DNA of 64,000 nt from Polynucleobacter sp. AP-Ainpum-60-G11. Its GTDB lineage: Bacteria > Pseudomonadota > Gammaproteobacteria > Burkholderiales > Burkholderiaceae. The translations under genes and the position numbers were made by a program. The DNA lies in the NCBI RefSeq assembly GCF_018688375.1, contig NZ_CP061318.1, positions 1,240,001 to 1,304,000 on the forward strand, read 5' to 3'. Below, piece by piece: positions 38,067 to 48,375 of this stretch (positions are counted from its first letter, which is position 1; each line of letters starts with the position of its first letter). Under the pieces are notes generated by a model that was not told where the DNA came from, made no database searches, and saw only the letters and a list, made by a program, of their open reading frames with translations.

Positions 38067-39257
38067 CTATCTTTTAATATCGCGAATGAATTGATTCGCA
38101 GTGTGACGGGCTCGAGCATCGGCCTCCAGAATGACTTCAAGAGAACTTGCAACAACGGGTGACAGAGTATTTAAGCAGTGCCCAACTACGTCTGGAATAC
38201 TTAAGTAAGGCAAGCCTTCATCCAAAAAAGCTGCAACAGCAATTTCGTTCGCAGCATTTAAGACCGTTGGAGCGGTACCCCCTGCTTTTGCAGCCGCAAA
38301 GGCTAAGCTCAAACAAGGAAATTGAGCAAAATTTGGTTCCGCGAAGCTAAGGCCGGTCAACTGCGTCAGATTCAAGGGGGCAACACCGGCATCAATGCGC
38401 TCAGGCCAGGCCAAACCATAAGCAATGGGTGTACGCATATCAGGTTGCCCCATTTGCGCTAGCACTGAGCCATCACGATAGCGGACCATCGAATGCACCA
38501 CACTCTGCGGATGAATCAATACCTTGATTTTTTCTAGCGGCAGACCAAATAACCAAAAAGCTTCAATTACTTCAAGACCTTTATTCATCATGGTTGCCGA
38601 ATCAACCGAAATCTTTCTGCCCATCACCCAGTTAGGATGAGCACAAGCTTGCTCGGGAGTAATGTCCGCCAAATCCGCAAGCAGCCTATCTCGAAATGGT
38701 CCGCCTGAGGCAGTCAACCACAATTCTTCAACACCTAAATGGTCTGATGGATTTTGTGTGTAGCGATTAGGTAAACATTGAAAAATGGCATTGTGCTCGC
38801 TATCGATAGGTAGCAGTTCGCCACCACCGACTTTCATGGCCTGCATAAATAAATTGCCCGACATTACGAGGGCTTCTTTATTAGCCAGTAATACGCGCTT
38901 ACCCGCTTGTGCCGCGGCTAGTGCTGGAACGAGACCGGCAGCACCAACAATTGCGGCCATCACGGTATCGCAATCAGATTCAGTGATAGCACTTACTAAA
39001 GCCTCGGGCCCATAGAGGACTTCAGTAGCAACCTTCTTTTCTTGCAGCAGTCGACTCAGTTGAGCAGCACCATCGGCATTGGCCACTACTGCAATAGTCG
39101 GCTTAAACTCAATACATTGATCGGCTAGACGCTCAATTTGTTTTGCAGCAGTTAGAGCAACTACGTTGAAGCGCTCAGGATGTGCTCGGATCACATCTAG
39201 GGTATTGACACCAATGGATCCTGTAGAGCCTAGGATGGCAACTTGCTGTACAGACAT
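38067..39257 (-). CDS. dxr: 1-deoxy-D-xylulose 5-phosphate reductoisomerase
   Basis: This 396-residue NADPH-dependent enzyme makes 2-C-methylerythritol 4-phosphate in the non-mevalonate isoprenoid pathway. GSTGSIGVNTLDVI binds NADPH. The metal-binding and catalytic region includes LLPIDSEHNAIFQCL and the LIHPQSVVHSMVRYRDGS loop. The ATG at 39257 shares a base with the cdsA stop (TGATG), and the codon before it is TTG. Its product feeds undecaprenyl synthesis by UppS, encoded two genes upstream. Confidence 0.97.
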   Translation of the reverse strand: MSVQQVAILGSTGSIGVNTLDVIRAHPERFNVVALTAAKQIERLADQCIEFKPTIAVVANADGAAQLSRLLQEKKVATEVLYGPEALVSAITESDCDTVMAAIVGAAGLVPALAAAQAGKRVLLANKEALVMSGNLFMQAMKVGGGELLPIDSEHNAIFQCLPNRYTQNPSDHLGVEELWLTASGGPFRDRLLADLADITPEQACAHPNWVMGRKISVDSATMMNKGLEVIEAFWLFGLPLEKIKVLIHPQSVVHSMVRYRDGSVLAQMGQPDMRTPIAYGLAWPERIDAGVAPLNLTQLTGLSFAEPNFAQFPCLSLAFAAAKAGGTAPTVLNAANEIAVAAFLDEGLPYLSIPDVVGHCLNTLSPVVASSLEVILEADARARHTANQFIRDIKR

Positions 39258-40084
39258 CAAACTAATCCGGCTAGCAAAGCGGCAATCGGCATTGTTGGAA
39301 TGAGCGCGTCAACGCGATCCAGGACGCCACCATGGCCAGGTAGCAAATGACTGCTGTCTTTGACGCCAGCCAAGCGCTTAAATTGAGACTCAAATAAATC
39401 TCCAAAGACACTGAATGCTGTCAATACTGTCACCATCAAGAACATCGGCACCCATCCAAATCGAATAGCCCAGGCACCAAATAAGGTATCAGCTAGAGGT
39501 AAATACATGACACACCAGAATGCGTAGAGATAGCAAAGCACGAGACCGCCTAGCGCACCCTCAATAGACTTCCCCGGACTAATATTCACGGCTAACTTAT
39601 GTTTGCCAAAAGCCTTACCAACAAAATACGCACCAATATCAGCAACCCAAACTAGAGCCATGCTGCTTAATAAAAAGACTAAGCCAAGTTCACGCAGAAA
39701 TACTAATGCGAACCAAGTGGCTGGAAGAATGATCAAACCCAGAATGCTGTAGAAGGGCTTGAATTTTTGGAGAGAAAGATTCATACCCTTTGCCAAAATA
39801 AATGGCGCCAGAAAGAACCAAAACAAAACCGACATCGTAAGCAAAGAAAACTGCCAGGAGATTGCCTGCGTACCCAGTAAAAATAAAATAATGGCCAAGC
39901 AGAAAGTGGCGTAGAGCCATGCAGCCTTTTTTGCTTGCGGTGCAATCATGCGACTCCACTCCCATGCAGCAGAAACTAATGCAATTAGAAAAAATCCGCC
40001 CAAGTAGATCGGCGGCAATAAAAACAAAATGGGCAATAGCACCGCCATCAAAATAGTGGCAGTAATGATTCGAGTTTTTAGCAT
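39257..40084 (-). CDS. cdsA: Phosphatidate cytidylyltransferase
   Basis: This 275-residue membrane enzyme makes CDP-diacylglycerol from phosphatidate and CTP, the branch point of phospholipid synthesis. About seven to eight hydrophobic helices are seen. The signature region runs from DIGAYF-like VADIGAYFVGKAFGKHKL to SPGKSIEGALGG, and the C-terminal consensus FESQFKRLAGVKDSSHLLPGHGG has the conserved aspartates and lysine. It lies 17 bases after uppS, and dxr is coupled downstream by a TGATG overlap. Confidence 0.96.
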   Translation of the reverse strand: MLKTRIITATILMAVLLPILFLLPPIYLGGFFLIALVSAAWEWSRMIAPQAKKAAWLYATFCLAIILFLLGTQAISWQFSLLTMSVLFWFFLAPFILAKGMNLSLQKFKPFYSILGLIILPATWFALVFLRELGLVFLLSSMALVWVADIGAYFVGKAFGKHKLAVNISPGKSIEGALGGLVLCYLYAFWCVMYLPLADTLFGAWAIRFGWVPMFLMVTVLTAFSVFGDLFESQFKRLAGVKDSSHLLPGHGGVLDRVDALIPTMPIAALLAGLV

Positions 40085-40101
40085 AAGGGGATTTGAAATG
40101 C

Positions 40102-40875
40102 TTAGACAGCGTCGCTCAAGGGCTCGGAAGCCAGCTGAGCACTCGTGCGCCCAAAGCGACGCTCGCGCTGACTAAACCAGTCAAACGCTTTGTGTAGTTC
40201 GGCTTCATCAAAATCAGGCCAAAGCGTGTCCGTAAAATAGAGCTCCGTATAGGCTAATTGCCATAGCAAGAAATTACTGACGCGCTGCTCGCCACCGGTA
40301 CGAATAAACAAATCCGGCTCTGGCGCATAGGCCATCGATAAATGGGGTTGCAACAACTCTTCGGATACTTGCTCTGGCGTTAAGCCGGGGTTAGCAGCCA
40401 AACATTGACGCATCGCCTGCAAGATATCCCAACGTCCACCATAGTTAGCTGCAATCGTAAACGTCAGCCCTTTGCAGTCTGCTGTTTTTTCTTCAGAGAA
40501 TTGCACCATCTCCTGAATCGCAGAATCAAAGCGACTGAGATCACCAATCAGACGCAAGGAAATATCGTTTTCAGCGAGACGAGAGACTTCGCTTTTTAAT
40601 GACTTTAGAAACAATTTCATTAAGAAGCCCACCTCTTCCGGTGGGCGACGCCAATTTTCAGAGCTAAAGGCAAATACCGTAAGGTATTCAACGCCGAGAC
40701 GGCGGCACTCTTGAACAATCTTTCGTACTGCGCCTAATCCCTCAGAGTGCCCCGCTACTCGAGGCATGAAACGCTTACTGGCCCAACGACCGTTACCATC
40801 CATGATGATGGCAACATGGCGAGGGATAGCGCTAACCTCTGGAACAACTAAGGTTGAGCTAGTGTGCTGAGTCAT
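40102..40875 (-). CDS. uppS: Undecaprenyl diphosphate synthase (cis-prenyltransferase)
   Basis: This 257-residue enzyme adds isopentenyl units to farnesyl diphosphate to build the C55 carrier for peptidoglycan and LPS. The magnesium-binding D26 stands in [10 protein letters not shown], and [13 protein letters not shown] and the late [20 protein letters not shown] segments are all conserved. The preceding gene is frr and the following is cdsA, as in most proteobacteria. The gap to frr is 30 bases. Confidence 0.97.
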   Translation of the reverse strand: MTQHTSSTLVVPEVSAIPRHVAIIMDGNGRWASKRFMPRVAGHSEGLGAVRKIVQECRRLGVEYLTVFAFSSENWRRPPEEVGFLMKLFLKSLKSEVSRLAENDISLRLIGDLSRFDSAIQEMVQFSEEKTADCKGLTFTIAANYGGRWDILQAMRQCLAANPGLTPEQVSEELLQPHLSMAYAPEPDLFIRTGGEQRVSNFLLWQLAYTELYFTDTLWPDFDEAELHKAFDWFSQRERRFGRTSAQLASEPLSDAV

Positions 40876-40905
40876 AAAACAAATAATAAGAAATAGATCT
40901 GACGA

Positions 40906-41466
40906 TTAAACCGTCATGATCTCTTTTTCTTTTTCAGACACCAGCTTATCGATCTCGATCACCGTGCGATCAGTCATCTTCTGAATATCATCAGTCGCAC
41001 GACGCTCGTCATCCTCGGAAATTTCTTTATCTTTAGTGAGGCGTTTGAGGTGCTCATTCGCGTCGCGGCGTAAATTACGTACGGCTATTTTGGCATCCTC
41101 ACCCTCATTCTTAACCACCTTAGTGAGGTCACGACGACGCTCCTCTGTCAAAGCAGGCATTGGTACGCGGATCACAGTGCCTTGCGAGGCTGGATTGAGA
41201 CCCAAATCTGAGTCACGAATCGCTTTCTCAATTGCGCCAACCATCGTCTTTTCGAATGGCTGCACGTTAATGGTTCTAGCGTCCGCCAAACCTAAGCTAG
41301 CCACTTGGCTTAATGGCGTTGGATTACCGTAGTAATCCACTTGAATGTGTTCCAAAATTCCTGGGTTAGCACGGCCAGAACGAATCTTGGCCAAATTGGA
41401 TTTCAAAGCCTCAAGGGACTTCTGCATCTTTTGATCGGTAGTGGTTTTAATTTCTGCTGCGGACAT
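40906..41466 (-). CDS. frr: Ribosome recycling factor
   Basis: This 186-residue protein splits post-termination ribosomes with EF-G. It shows the RRF pattern: [25 protein letters not shown], then [14 protein letters not shown] and the helical C-terminus with [17 protein letters not shown] chose the ATG at 41466, preceded by AGGAGG six bases upstream; a TTG immediately before it is also in frame. pyrH ends 11 bases upstream. Confidence 0.97.
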   Translation of the reverse strand: MSAAEIKTTTDQKMQKSLEALKSNLAKIRSGRANPGILEHIQVDYYGNPTPLSQVASLGLADARTINVQPFEKTMVGAIEKAIRDSDLGLNPASQGTVIRVPMPALTEERRRDLTKVVKNEGEDAKIAVRNLRRDANEHLKRLTKDKEISEDDERRATDDIQKMTDRTVIEIDKLVSEKEKEIMTV

Positions 41467-41477
41467 CAAGCCTCCTA

Positions 41478-42218
<741 letters not shown>

Positions 42219-42268
42219 TTACTTGCTTAGCTTATTGATCTTTAAGTACTTTTTAATATCTTGCCCAA

Positions 42269-42298
42269 ATTATAAAGGGCTTGGCACAGATCAAACAA
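42269..42298 (-). promoter_or_regulatory. Probable pyrH promoter
   Basis: A perfect minus-strand TATAAT lies at 42274-42269, about 80 bases upstream of pyrH. A TTGTTT at 42298-42293 is 18 bases upstream and matches the -35 consensus weakly. It begins just where the rpsB-tsf terminator ends, which would restart transcription for pyrH-frr. Confidence 0.4.
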
Positions 42299-42332
42299 AA
42301 GGGCATAGAAACCGAGATTTCCATGCCCTTTT
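42297..42332 (-). terminator. Intrinsic terminator after rpsB-tsf
   Basis: AAAAGGGCAT pairs with ATGCCCTTTT, with further GAAA/TTTC pairing inside after one mismatch. On the minus strand the stem is followed by TTTTGTTT. It lies about 45 bases after the tsf stop. Confidence 0.85.
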
Positions 42333-42377
42333 GGGTATGACAGCCTTACTGGGCAAGCCCAGCAGTTTTGGAGCTAA

Positions 42378-43256
42378 TTAAGCGCCTTTAGCAGCGGCAA
42401 CCTGAGCAGCAACTTCTGCTGCAAAGTCGTCTTGACGCTTCTCAATGCCCTCGCCCACAACAAACATGGTGAAACCCTTGATTGTGGTGTTGGCGGCCTT
42501 GAGCATTTGCTCAACAGTTTGCTTATCGTTTTTAACGAAAGTTTGGTTCAACAAAGAAACCTCTTTGAGGTACTTCTGAATAGAACCTTCAACCATCTTC
42601 TCAACGATTTCTGGTGGCTTGCCAGACTCAGCAGCCTTTTGAACGGCAACGCTACGCTCAACAGCAATAGCTTCAGCAGGAACATCAGCCATCGACAAAG
42701 CCACTGGCTTCATTGCAGCAATGTGCATTGCTACGTCCTTAGCTGCAGTCTCGTCACCCTCGAACTCAACCATCACACCAATACGAGTACCGTGAAGGTA
42801 AGAAACCAACTTGTTGCCACCAGCAAAACGCTTGAAGCGACGCGGCATGATGTTCTCGCCGATCTTACCGATCAAGGCGCTACGAACTTCATCAACAGTT
42901 TGACCATTCATTGGCAATGCAAGTAATGCAGCAACGTCAGCTGGATTCTTTTCAGAAATCAGATTTGCGCAGGCTTGTGTAAATGCCAAGAAATCATCAT
43001 TCTTTGAAACGAAGTCAGTCTCACAGTTCACTTCAAGCAATGAACCTGTAGTACCATTAATGGCTGAAGCAACAATACCTTCAGCAGTAACGCGTGAAGC
43101 AGCTTTGCCAGCCTTGCTACCGAGCTTTACACGCAAAATTTCTTCTGCACGAGCCATATCGCCATCAGCTTCAGTCAATGCTTTTTTGCACTCCATCATC
43201 GGAGCATCAGTCTTGGCGCGTAACTCGCCAACCATTGCAGCGGTAATAGCGGCCAT
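42378..43256 (-). CDS. tsf: Elongation factor Ts
   Basis: This 292-residue factor exchanges GDP for GTP on EF-Tu. The N-terminal UBA-like domain contains [24 protein letters not shown], followed by VRVTAEG-like [10 protein letters not shown] and the core [12 protein letters not shown]. The length is normal for betaproteobacteria. Its ATG shares one base with the rpsB stop (TAATG), so translation follows directly from rpsB; many bacteria have a spacer of 100 bases or more here. A terminator follows. Confidence 0.97.
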   Translation of the reverse strand: MAAITAAMVGELRAKTDAPMMECKKALTEADGDMARAEEILRVKLGSKAGKAASRVTAEGIVASAINGTTGSLLEVNCETDFVSKNDDFLAFTQACANLISEKNPADVAALLALPMNGQTVDEVRSALIGKIGENIMPRRFKRFAGGNKLVSYLHGTRIGVMVEFEGDETAAKDVAMHIAAMKPVALSMADVPAEAIAVERSVAVQKAAESGKPPEIVEKMVEGSIQKYLKEVSLLNQTFVKNDKQTVEQMLKAANTTIKGFTMFVVGEGIEKRQDDFAAEVAAQVAAAKGA

Positions 43257-44005
43257 TATTCAGCTTTCCCTTCTTCAACAAACTCTTCTTCGCCTTCTTT
43301 AACGGCAGTCAAGATTTCTTGAACAGAGTTTGATTTACCTTCGAGGATTGCGTCAGCAATGCCACGAGCGTAGAGAAGAACAGCTTTGCTGGAGTCATCG
43401 TTACCAGGGATGATGTAATCAACACCTTCTGGTGAGTGGTTGGTATCCACAACGGCAATCACAGGAATACCAAGCTTGTTCGCTTCAGTAATAGCAATCT
43501 TGTGATAACCAACGTCCACTACGAAAATCGCATCAGGAACGCCGTTCAAATCTTGAATACCGCCAAGCGCTTTTTGTAACTTGTCGAGATCACGGTCATT
43601 AGTCAAAGCTTCTTTCTTAGAAAGCTTTTCCCAATCGCCAGCTTCTTTAGCAACTGCCATATCCTTCAAACGCTTGAGGGAACCTTTAACAGTTTTGAAG
43701 TTAGTGAGCGTGCCGCCCAACCAACGGCTGTCGATGTAAGGCATACCAGCACGAGCAGCTTCTTCAGCAATGATCTCGCGTGATTGACGCTTAGTACCAA
43801 CGAATAAGATGGTTCCACGGTTAGCAGCAACTTGTTTTGCAAATTTCAGGGCGTCCTGAAACATTGGCAATGTTTTTTCTAAGTTGATGATGTGAATTTT
43901 GTTGCGATGGCCGAAAATATAAGGGGCCATTCTTGGGGACCAGAAACGGGTTTGGTGACCAAAATGGCAACCGGCTTCCAGCATTTGACGCATAGTTACT
44001 GACAT
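43256..44005 (-). CDS. rpsB: 30S ribosomal protein S2
   Basis: This 249-residue ribosomal protein binds the back of the small subunit head-body junction. [35 protein letters not shown] and [19 protein letters not shown] are diagnostic. The start is the ATG at 44005 with AGGAG upstream; the longer frame to 44077 encodes a nonconserved leader peptide and is rejected. tsf is joined by a one-base overlap. The acidic C-terminal tail is common in this class. Confidence 0.97.
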   Translation of the reverse strand: MSVTMRQMLEAGCHFGHQTRFWSPRMAPYIFGHRNKIHIINLEKTLPMFQDALKFAKQVAANRGTILFVGTKRQSREIIAEEAARAGMPYIDSRWLGGTLTNFKTVKGSLKRLKDMAVAKEAGDWEKLSKKEALTNDRDLDKLQKALGGIQDLNGVPDAIFVVDVGYHKIAITEANKLGIPVIAVVDTNHSPEGVDYIIPGNDDSSKAVLLYARGIADAILEGKSNSVQEILTAVKEGEEEFVEEGKAE

Positions 44006-44284
44006 AACTTCTCCTAAGGGTTGGTTTCTGAGATTGAGTCCTAGCTGCGCTAAAAAGCGCCACCCTGGAAGGCTCAACCCGCGATTTCAGCTCAAAATTG
44101 ACCTGAGAACAAAATTATAGCTTAAATATCAATGGTCTAGCCAGCTTTACCCCATCCCGTAAGTTGGAGGACCAAGCAAGAAACGGATCCACCCAGACCT
44201 TAGAGCCCCAGCAAACCCATACTTTGCCTAAGTTTTGAGCATTGGAGTACTGCCAAAAACTGCCAAGTCGTTGATAATCAAGGC
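44006..44284. promoter_or_regulatory. Divergent rpsB/map intergenic region with rpsB promoter and leader hairpin
   Basis: This 279-base gap is the longest in the window. On the minus strand a perfect TATAAT at 44119-44114 lies about 110 bases upstream of rpsB without a clear -35. The leader contains a GCGCT-TTTT-AGCGC hairpin (44047-44060). In E. coli, S2 represses its own operon through the rpsB leader, so an analogous role is possible here but unproven. On the map side I see only a direct repeat ACTGCCAA at 44249 and 44259. Confidence 0.4.
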
Positions 44285-45121
44285 ATGAATAGTGTATTTA
44301 CTGCCGAAAAAGACATCCAAGGGATGCGCGAAGCTGGACGCTTAGCCAGCGAAGTTCTTGATCACGTGGCTCCACATGTCAAAGCTGGTGTGAGTACGGC
44401 TGAATTGGACCGTATCTGCCATGAATACATGCGTGATGTCCAAAAGACGATTCCAGCCCCCTTGAACTACCAGCCCCCAGGCTACCCACCCTTTCCAGCA
44501 TCCATCTGCACCTCTGTGAATGATGTGATTTGCCATGGCATTCCTGGCGAGAAGATCCTAAAAACCGGTGATGTCGTTAACCTCGATATCACTGTTATTA
44601 CACCTGATGGCTACTACGGTGACACCAGCCGCATGTTTATGGTTGGTGAAGTTTCGGTGCTTGCAAAGCGTCTCACGCAAATTACTTTTGAATGCATGTG
44701 GCTTGGCATCGCCCAAGTGAAGCCGGGGGCTTCACTAGGTGATATTGGCCACGTCATTCAAACCCATGCTGAAAATGCTGGCTACTCCGTTGTTCGCGAA
44801 TATTGCGGTCACGGCATCGGCAAAGTGTTCCATCAAGATCCACAGATTCTTCACTATGGCCGCCCAGGCACTGGTGAGAAATTAAAAGAAGGCATGACCT
44901 TCACCATCGAGCCGATGATTAATGCGGGCAAGCGAGATATTCGAACAATGCCTGATCAATGGACTGTAAAGACTAAAGATCGTAGTCTCTCTGCGCAATG
45001 GGAACACACGCTCTTGGTAACCGCTACTGGGGTTGAGGTATTAACTTGGTCAGAAGGTAGCAATCCGATTCCTGATTGCGTTAAAGGACTATCCTTTAGG
45101 CCAAGTCTAGCAAGCGCATAA
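44285..45121 (+). CDS. map: Methionine aminopeptidase type I
   Basis: This 278-residue M24 metallopeptidase removes the initiator methionine from nascent proteins. The metal ligands of the family are recognisable: the aspartate in NLDITVI, the aspartate in YYGDTSRMF, the histidine in EYCGHGIGKVFHQDP, the glutamate in FTIEPMIN and the final glutamate in QWEHTLLVT. It is divergent from rpsB, as in many proteobacteria, and glnD follows after 4 bases. Confidence 0.96.
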   Translation: MNSVFTAEKDIQGMREAGRLASEVLDHVAPHVKAGVSTAELDRICHEYMRDVQKTIPAPLNYQPPGYPPFPASICTSVNDVICHGIPGEKILKTGDVVNLDITVITPDGYYGDTSRMFMVGEVSVLAKRLTQITFECMWLGIAQVKPGASLGDIGHVIQTHAENAGYSVVREYCGHGIGKVFHQDPQILHYGRPGTGEKLKEGMTFTIEPMINAGKRDIRTMPDQWTVKTKDRSLSAQWEHTLLVTATGVEVLTWSEGSNPIPDCVKGLSFRPSLASA

Positions 45122-45125
45122 ATTC

Positions 45126-47723
45126 ATGAATAAGCCCCGGGCAGCCAGCAATATTACTGATGCAGCTAGCCTGCGTGCAGCACGCGAAGTTGCATACGAC
45201 GAGTTCAGAAAAACACAGTCCGTAGGTAAGTTAACCAAACAGCTCACCAAGATGAGCGATCAAATACTCGCCCATCTCTGGAATAACTGCGGCTTAAATA
45301 ATCAAGCCAGCTTAATTGCTGTTGGCGGCTATGGAAGGAATGCTTTATTCCCCCATTCTGATATTGATATTCTCATTCTGCTCCCAGCCGAAGAAAAACA
45401 AGCACTCGCTTTATCAAAACAAGTTGAACAATTTATTGCCAGCTGCTGGGATATGGGTCTGGAGATAGGCTCTTCAGTACGTAACACTTTGGAGTGCATG
45501 TCTGAATCCGAGCAAGATGTCACTGTACGCACATCACTCTTAGAGGCGCGATTCCTGTGTGGAAATAAACAACTATTTAAAGACTTTGAAAAAGCCTTTG
45601 AAGCCGCCATGGATCCAAAGGCATTCTTTCAGGCTAAGCAGGCAGAACAAATTCAGCGCCACTACAAATACCAAGATACGCCCTACTCTTTAGAACCTAA
45701 TTGCAAAGAGAGTCCCGGTGGATTACGTGACCTTCAGGTGATTTCTTGGGTCAGCAAAGCAGCACACCTAGGCAATACATTTAAAGACCTCAGTCTTGAG
45801 GGGTTGGTAACTCAACGCGAGTTAACTGAACTCAATCGTAATCAGCGTTTTTTAGAAACCTTACGTGCCAATCTGCATCTACTGGCTAAGCGCAGACAAG
45901 ATGTATTAGCCTTTGATTTGCAAGCACCGCTTGCAGCAGCTATGGGCATGAAAGAAGAATCCTCTAGATTAGCCAGTGAAGCAATCATGCGTCGCTACTA
46001 TTGGGCAGCTAAAGCAGTCAATCAATTAAACGACGTACTTCTGCAAAATATTGAAGCACTCCTCTTCCCTCAAGAATCTAAAACCACGCACGCCATTGCT
46101 GGTGAGGGTAATGAATGCTTTATTGAGCGTCAAGGCGTCTTGGATATCACCGACCCACAACTATTTCAGAAACACCCAGAACAAATTCTGCGGACCTTCT
46201 TGGTATTTGCGCAAATAGCCAATGTCAAGAGCTTATCTGCAACCATCTTCAGAGCACTTTACAACGCCCGCCAGAAGATGGACAGCAAATGGCGTAAGGA
46301 TCCCGTAAACCGCGCACTCTTTATTGAGATATTAAAAGAGCCCGAGGGAGTGAGTCGCGCCTTTCAACTCATGAACCGTACTAGTGTGCTTGGTCGCTAC
46401 TTACCTGCTTTCAGAAAAATTGTTGGTCAGATGCAGCACGACTTGTTTCACGTCTATACAGTTGATCAGCACATTCTCATGGTGCTGCGTAATGTGCGCC
46501 GATTTATGGTGGTTGAGCATACGCATGAATTTCCCTTCTGCAGCAGCCTGATTGCCCATTTTGAAAAGCCCTGGCTCTTAGTCATCGCGGCGCTCTTTCA
46601 TGACATTGCTAAAGGTCGCGGTGGTGATCACTCGGAACTTGGCAAAGCCGATATGCGCAAGTTTGCAAAAGACCATGGACTAAATAAAGCCGATACTGAG
46701 TTATTGGTTTGGCTGGTTGCAGAGCACCTAAACATGAGCCAAGTTGCTCAGAAACAAGATATTACTGACCCTGAGGTGGTTCAAGCTTTCGCTAAAAAGG
46801 TGGGTGATGAACGCCATCTCACGGCGCTATATTTATTAACGGTTGCCGATGTCCGTGGAACCAGCCCCAAGGTATGGAATGCCTGGAAAGGCAAGCTATT
46901 GGAAGACCTTTATCGCGTTACCTTACGTGTATTGGGTGGCGCAAAGCCAGACGCCTCCTCCGAGCTCGCGCAGCATCAAGAAGAATCCCGTGCCAAGCTG
47001 CGCCTCTACGCCATTGAAGATGCTGCTTATGAAAATCTCTGGAAGCAATTAGATGTTGCCTTCTTCTTACGCCAAGACGCCGCTGACATCGCCTGGTTAA
47101 CACGCCATCTATTTAACAAGGTTGATAGCGAAACCCCAGTTGTACGTGCCCGACTCTCACCAGTTGGCGAGGGCTTACAAATTGCAGTCTATGTTAAAGA
47201 CCAAGAAGATCTCTTCGCCAGAATTTGTGCCTATTTTGAACGTCATGGATTCTCGATTTGGGATGCCCGCATCCACACGACAAAGCATGGCTATGCGCTT
47301 GATACATTCCAGATCTCAGGCAGTAATTTAGTTGATGAGGGAGGCAGTTACCGTGACCTGATTCAGCTGGTTGAATATGAGCTGACGTCTGCATTACAAA
47401 ATAATGATCCCTTGCCATCACCGAGTATGGGAAGACTCTCAAGACAGTCTCGAACCTTCCCTATTCAGCCACGCGTGCATATGATTCCAGATGAACGTGG
47501 CCACTACTATGCGCTCTCACTATCGGCAAGTGATCGCACTGGCTTGCTCTATGCCATCTCCAGGGTATTGGCTAAGCATCAGGTTTCATTACATACAGCT
47601 CGCATTAATACATTGGGCGAACGCGTTGAAGACGTATTCCTCTTAGATGCGGCGAACTTGAGCAAGAACCCCAAACTGCAGATCTTGTTAGAGACAGACT
47701 TATTAGAGGCGTTGGGAGCCTAA
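45126..47723 (+). CDS. glnD: PII uridylyltransferase / uridylyl-removing enzyme
   Basis: This 865-residue sensor of glutamine status adds UMP to PII proteins and removes it, and so controls nitrogen assimilation. The nucleotidyltransferase motif is GGYGRNALFPHSDIDILIL (67-85). The HD hydrolase domain has H492-D493 in FHDIAKGRGGDHSELG, and two C-terminal ACT domains (about 690-865) contain YVKDQEDLFARIC and SASDRTGLLYAIS. All domains are complete, so both activities are expected. It starts 4 bases after map and converges on leuD with a 7-base gap. Confidence 0.96.
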   Translation: MNKPRAASNITDAASLRAAREVAYDEFRKTQSVGKLTKQLTKMSDQILAHLWNNCGLNNQASLIAVGGYGRNALFPHSDIDILILLPAEEKQALALSKQVEQFIASCWDMGLEIGSSVRNTLECMSESEQDVTVRTSLLEARFLCGNKQLFKDFEKAFEAAMDPKAFFQAKQAEQIQRHYKYQDTPYSLEPNCKESPGGLRDLQVISWVSKAAHLGNTFKDLSLEGLVTQRELTELNRNQRFLETLRANLHLLAKRRQDVLAFDLQAPLAAAMGMKEESSRLASEAIMRRYYWAAKAVNQLNDVLLQNIEALLFPQESKTTHAIAGEGNECFIERQGVLDITDPQLFQKHPEQILRTFLVFAQIANVKSLSATIFRALYNARQKMDSKWRKDPVNRALFIEILKEPEGVSRAFQLMNRTSVLGRYLPAFRKIVGQMQHDLFHVYTVDQHILMVLRNVRRFMVVEHTHEFPFCSSLIAHFEKPWLLVIAALFHDIAKGRGGDHSELGKADMRKFAKDHGLNKADTELLVWLVAEHLNMSQVAQKQDITDPEVVQAFAKKVGDERHLTALYLLTVADVRGTSPKVWNAWKGKLLEDLYRVTLRVLGGAKPDASSELAQHQEESRAKLRLYAIEDAAYENLWKQLDVAFFLRQDAADIAWLTRHLFNKVDSETPVVRARLSPVGEGLQIAVYVKDQEDLFARICAYFERHGFSIWDARIHTTKHGYALDTFQISGSNLVDEGGSYRDLIQLVEYELTSALQNNDPLPSPSMGRLSRQSRTFPIQPRVHMIPDERGHYYALSLSASDRTGLLYAISRVLAKHQVSLHTARINTLGERVEDVFLLDAANLSKNPKLQILLETDLLEALGA

Positions 47724-47730
47724 TTAAGCT

Positions 47731-48375
47731 CTAAGCAGTCAATCTATCAACAGTCTTTCTGGCGACATCTTTAACCCAAGGCTGCTTCTCCCAGTGACTC
47801 TGAGCAAATGAATCGATTTGCGACTTGTATTTCAGGGTAAGGCCAATCACATCCAAACCTTCTAGGAACATACGGTGATGTCTGGCTGACATCGTAAATT
47901 TCAATTCGTGCTGCTGGGTGCGCACCGTCAGATTCTCAATGTCGATATCAATAGGAATTGGCGCGCCCTCATCATCCGCTTCTTTCATCAAGGACTGCAC
48001 CTGGTCTTCAGATAGAACAATCAATAGCAAGCCGTTACCCATCGCGTTTGAGTAAAAGATCTCCGCAAAGCTGGAAGCAATTACCGCCTTAAATCCAAAC
48101 TGCTGCATTCCCCAAACAGCATGCTCACGACTAGATCCACAACCGTAGTTAGGGCCTGCGATCAATACATCAGTTGATGCATATGCTGACTGATTTAAAA
48201 AGAAGTCGGGTTTTGATTTTCCATTTTCATCAAAGCGAAGGTCGTAAAACAAACCTGCCGCCAAGCCAGATTTATCGATGCCGCGCAAAAACTGCTTTGG
48301 CATCACTTGATCAGTATCAAAATTAGCAATTCGCAATGCGGCAGCATGTCCCTGAATTGTTGATTGCTTATGCAT
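47731..48375 (-). CDS. leuD: 3-isopropylmalate dehydratase small subunit
   Basis: This 214-residue small subunit of isopropylmalate isomerase works with LeuC in leucine synthesis. ALRIANFDTDQVMPKQFLR and the swivel motif LIAGPNYGCGSSREHAVWG are diagnostic. The chosen ATG at 48375 overlaps the leuC stop by 8 bases (ATGCATAA). An upstream extension to 48402 would be nonconserved. leuB, usually next, is not in the window. It converges on glnD. Confidence 0.96.
   Translation of the reverse strand: MHKQSTIQGHAAALRIANFDTDQVMPKQFLRGIDKSGLAAGLFYDLRFDENGKSKPDFFLNQSAYASTDVLIAGPNYGCGSSREHAVWGMQQFGFKAVIASSFAEIFYSNAMGNGLLLIVLSEDQVQSLMKEADDEGAPIPIDIDIENLTVRTQQHELKFTMSARHHRMFLEGLDVIGLTLKYKSQIDSFAQSHWEKQPWVKDVARKTVDRLTA

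Noticed and set aside
42432..42926. 164-codon open frame on plus within tsf
   Set aside because: It lies fully inside tsf on the opposite strand, has no family likeness, and its His/Asn-rich composition is what antisense of this coding sequence gives.
44006..44077. N-terminal extension of rpsB to 44077
   Set aside because: The extra 24 residues precede the universally conserved S2 start, and the good ribosome-binding site is directly before 44005.
44249..44266. ACTGCCAA direct repeat ten bases apart upstream of map
   Set aside because: Two eight-base copies are not enough to claim a regulatory site, and no known factor fits.
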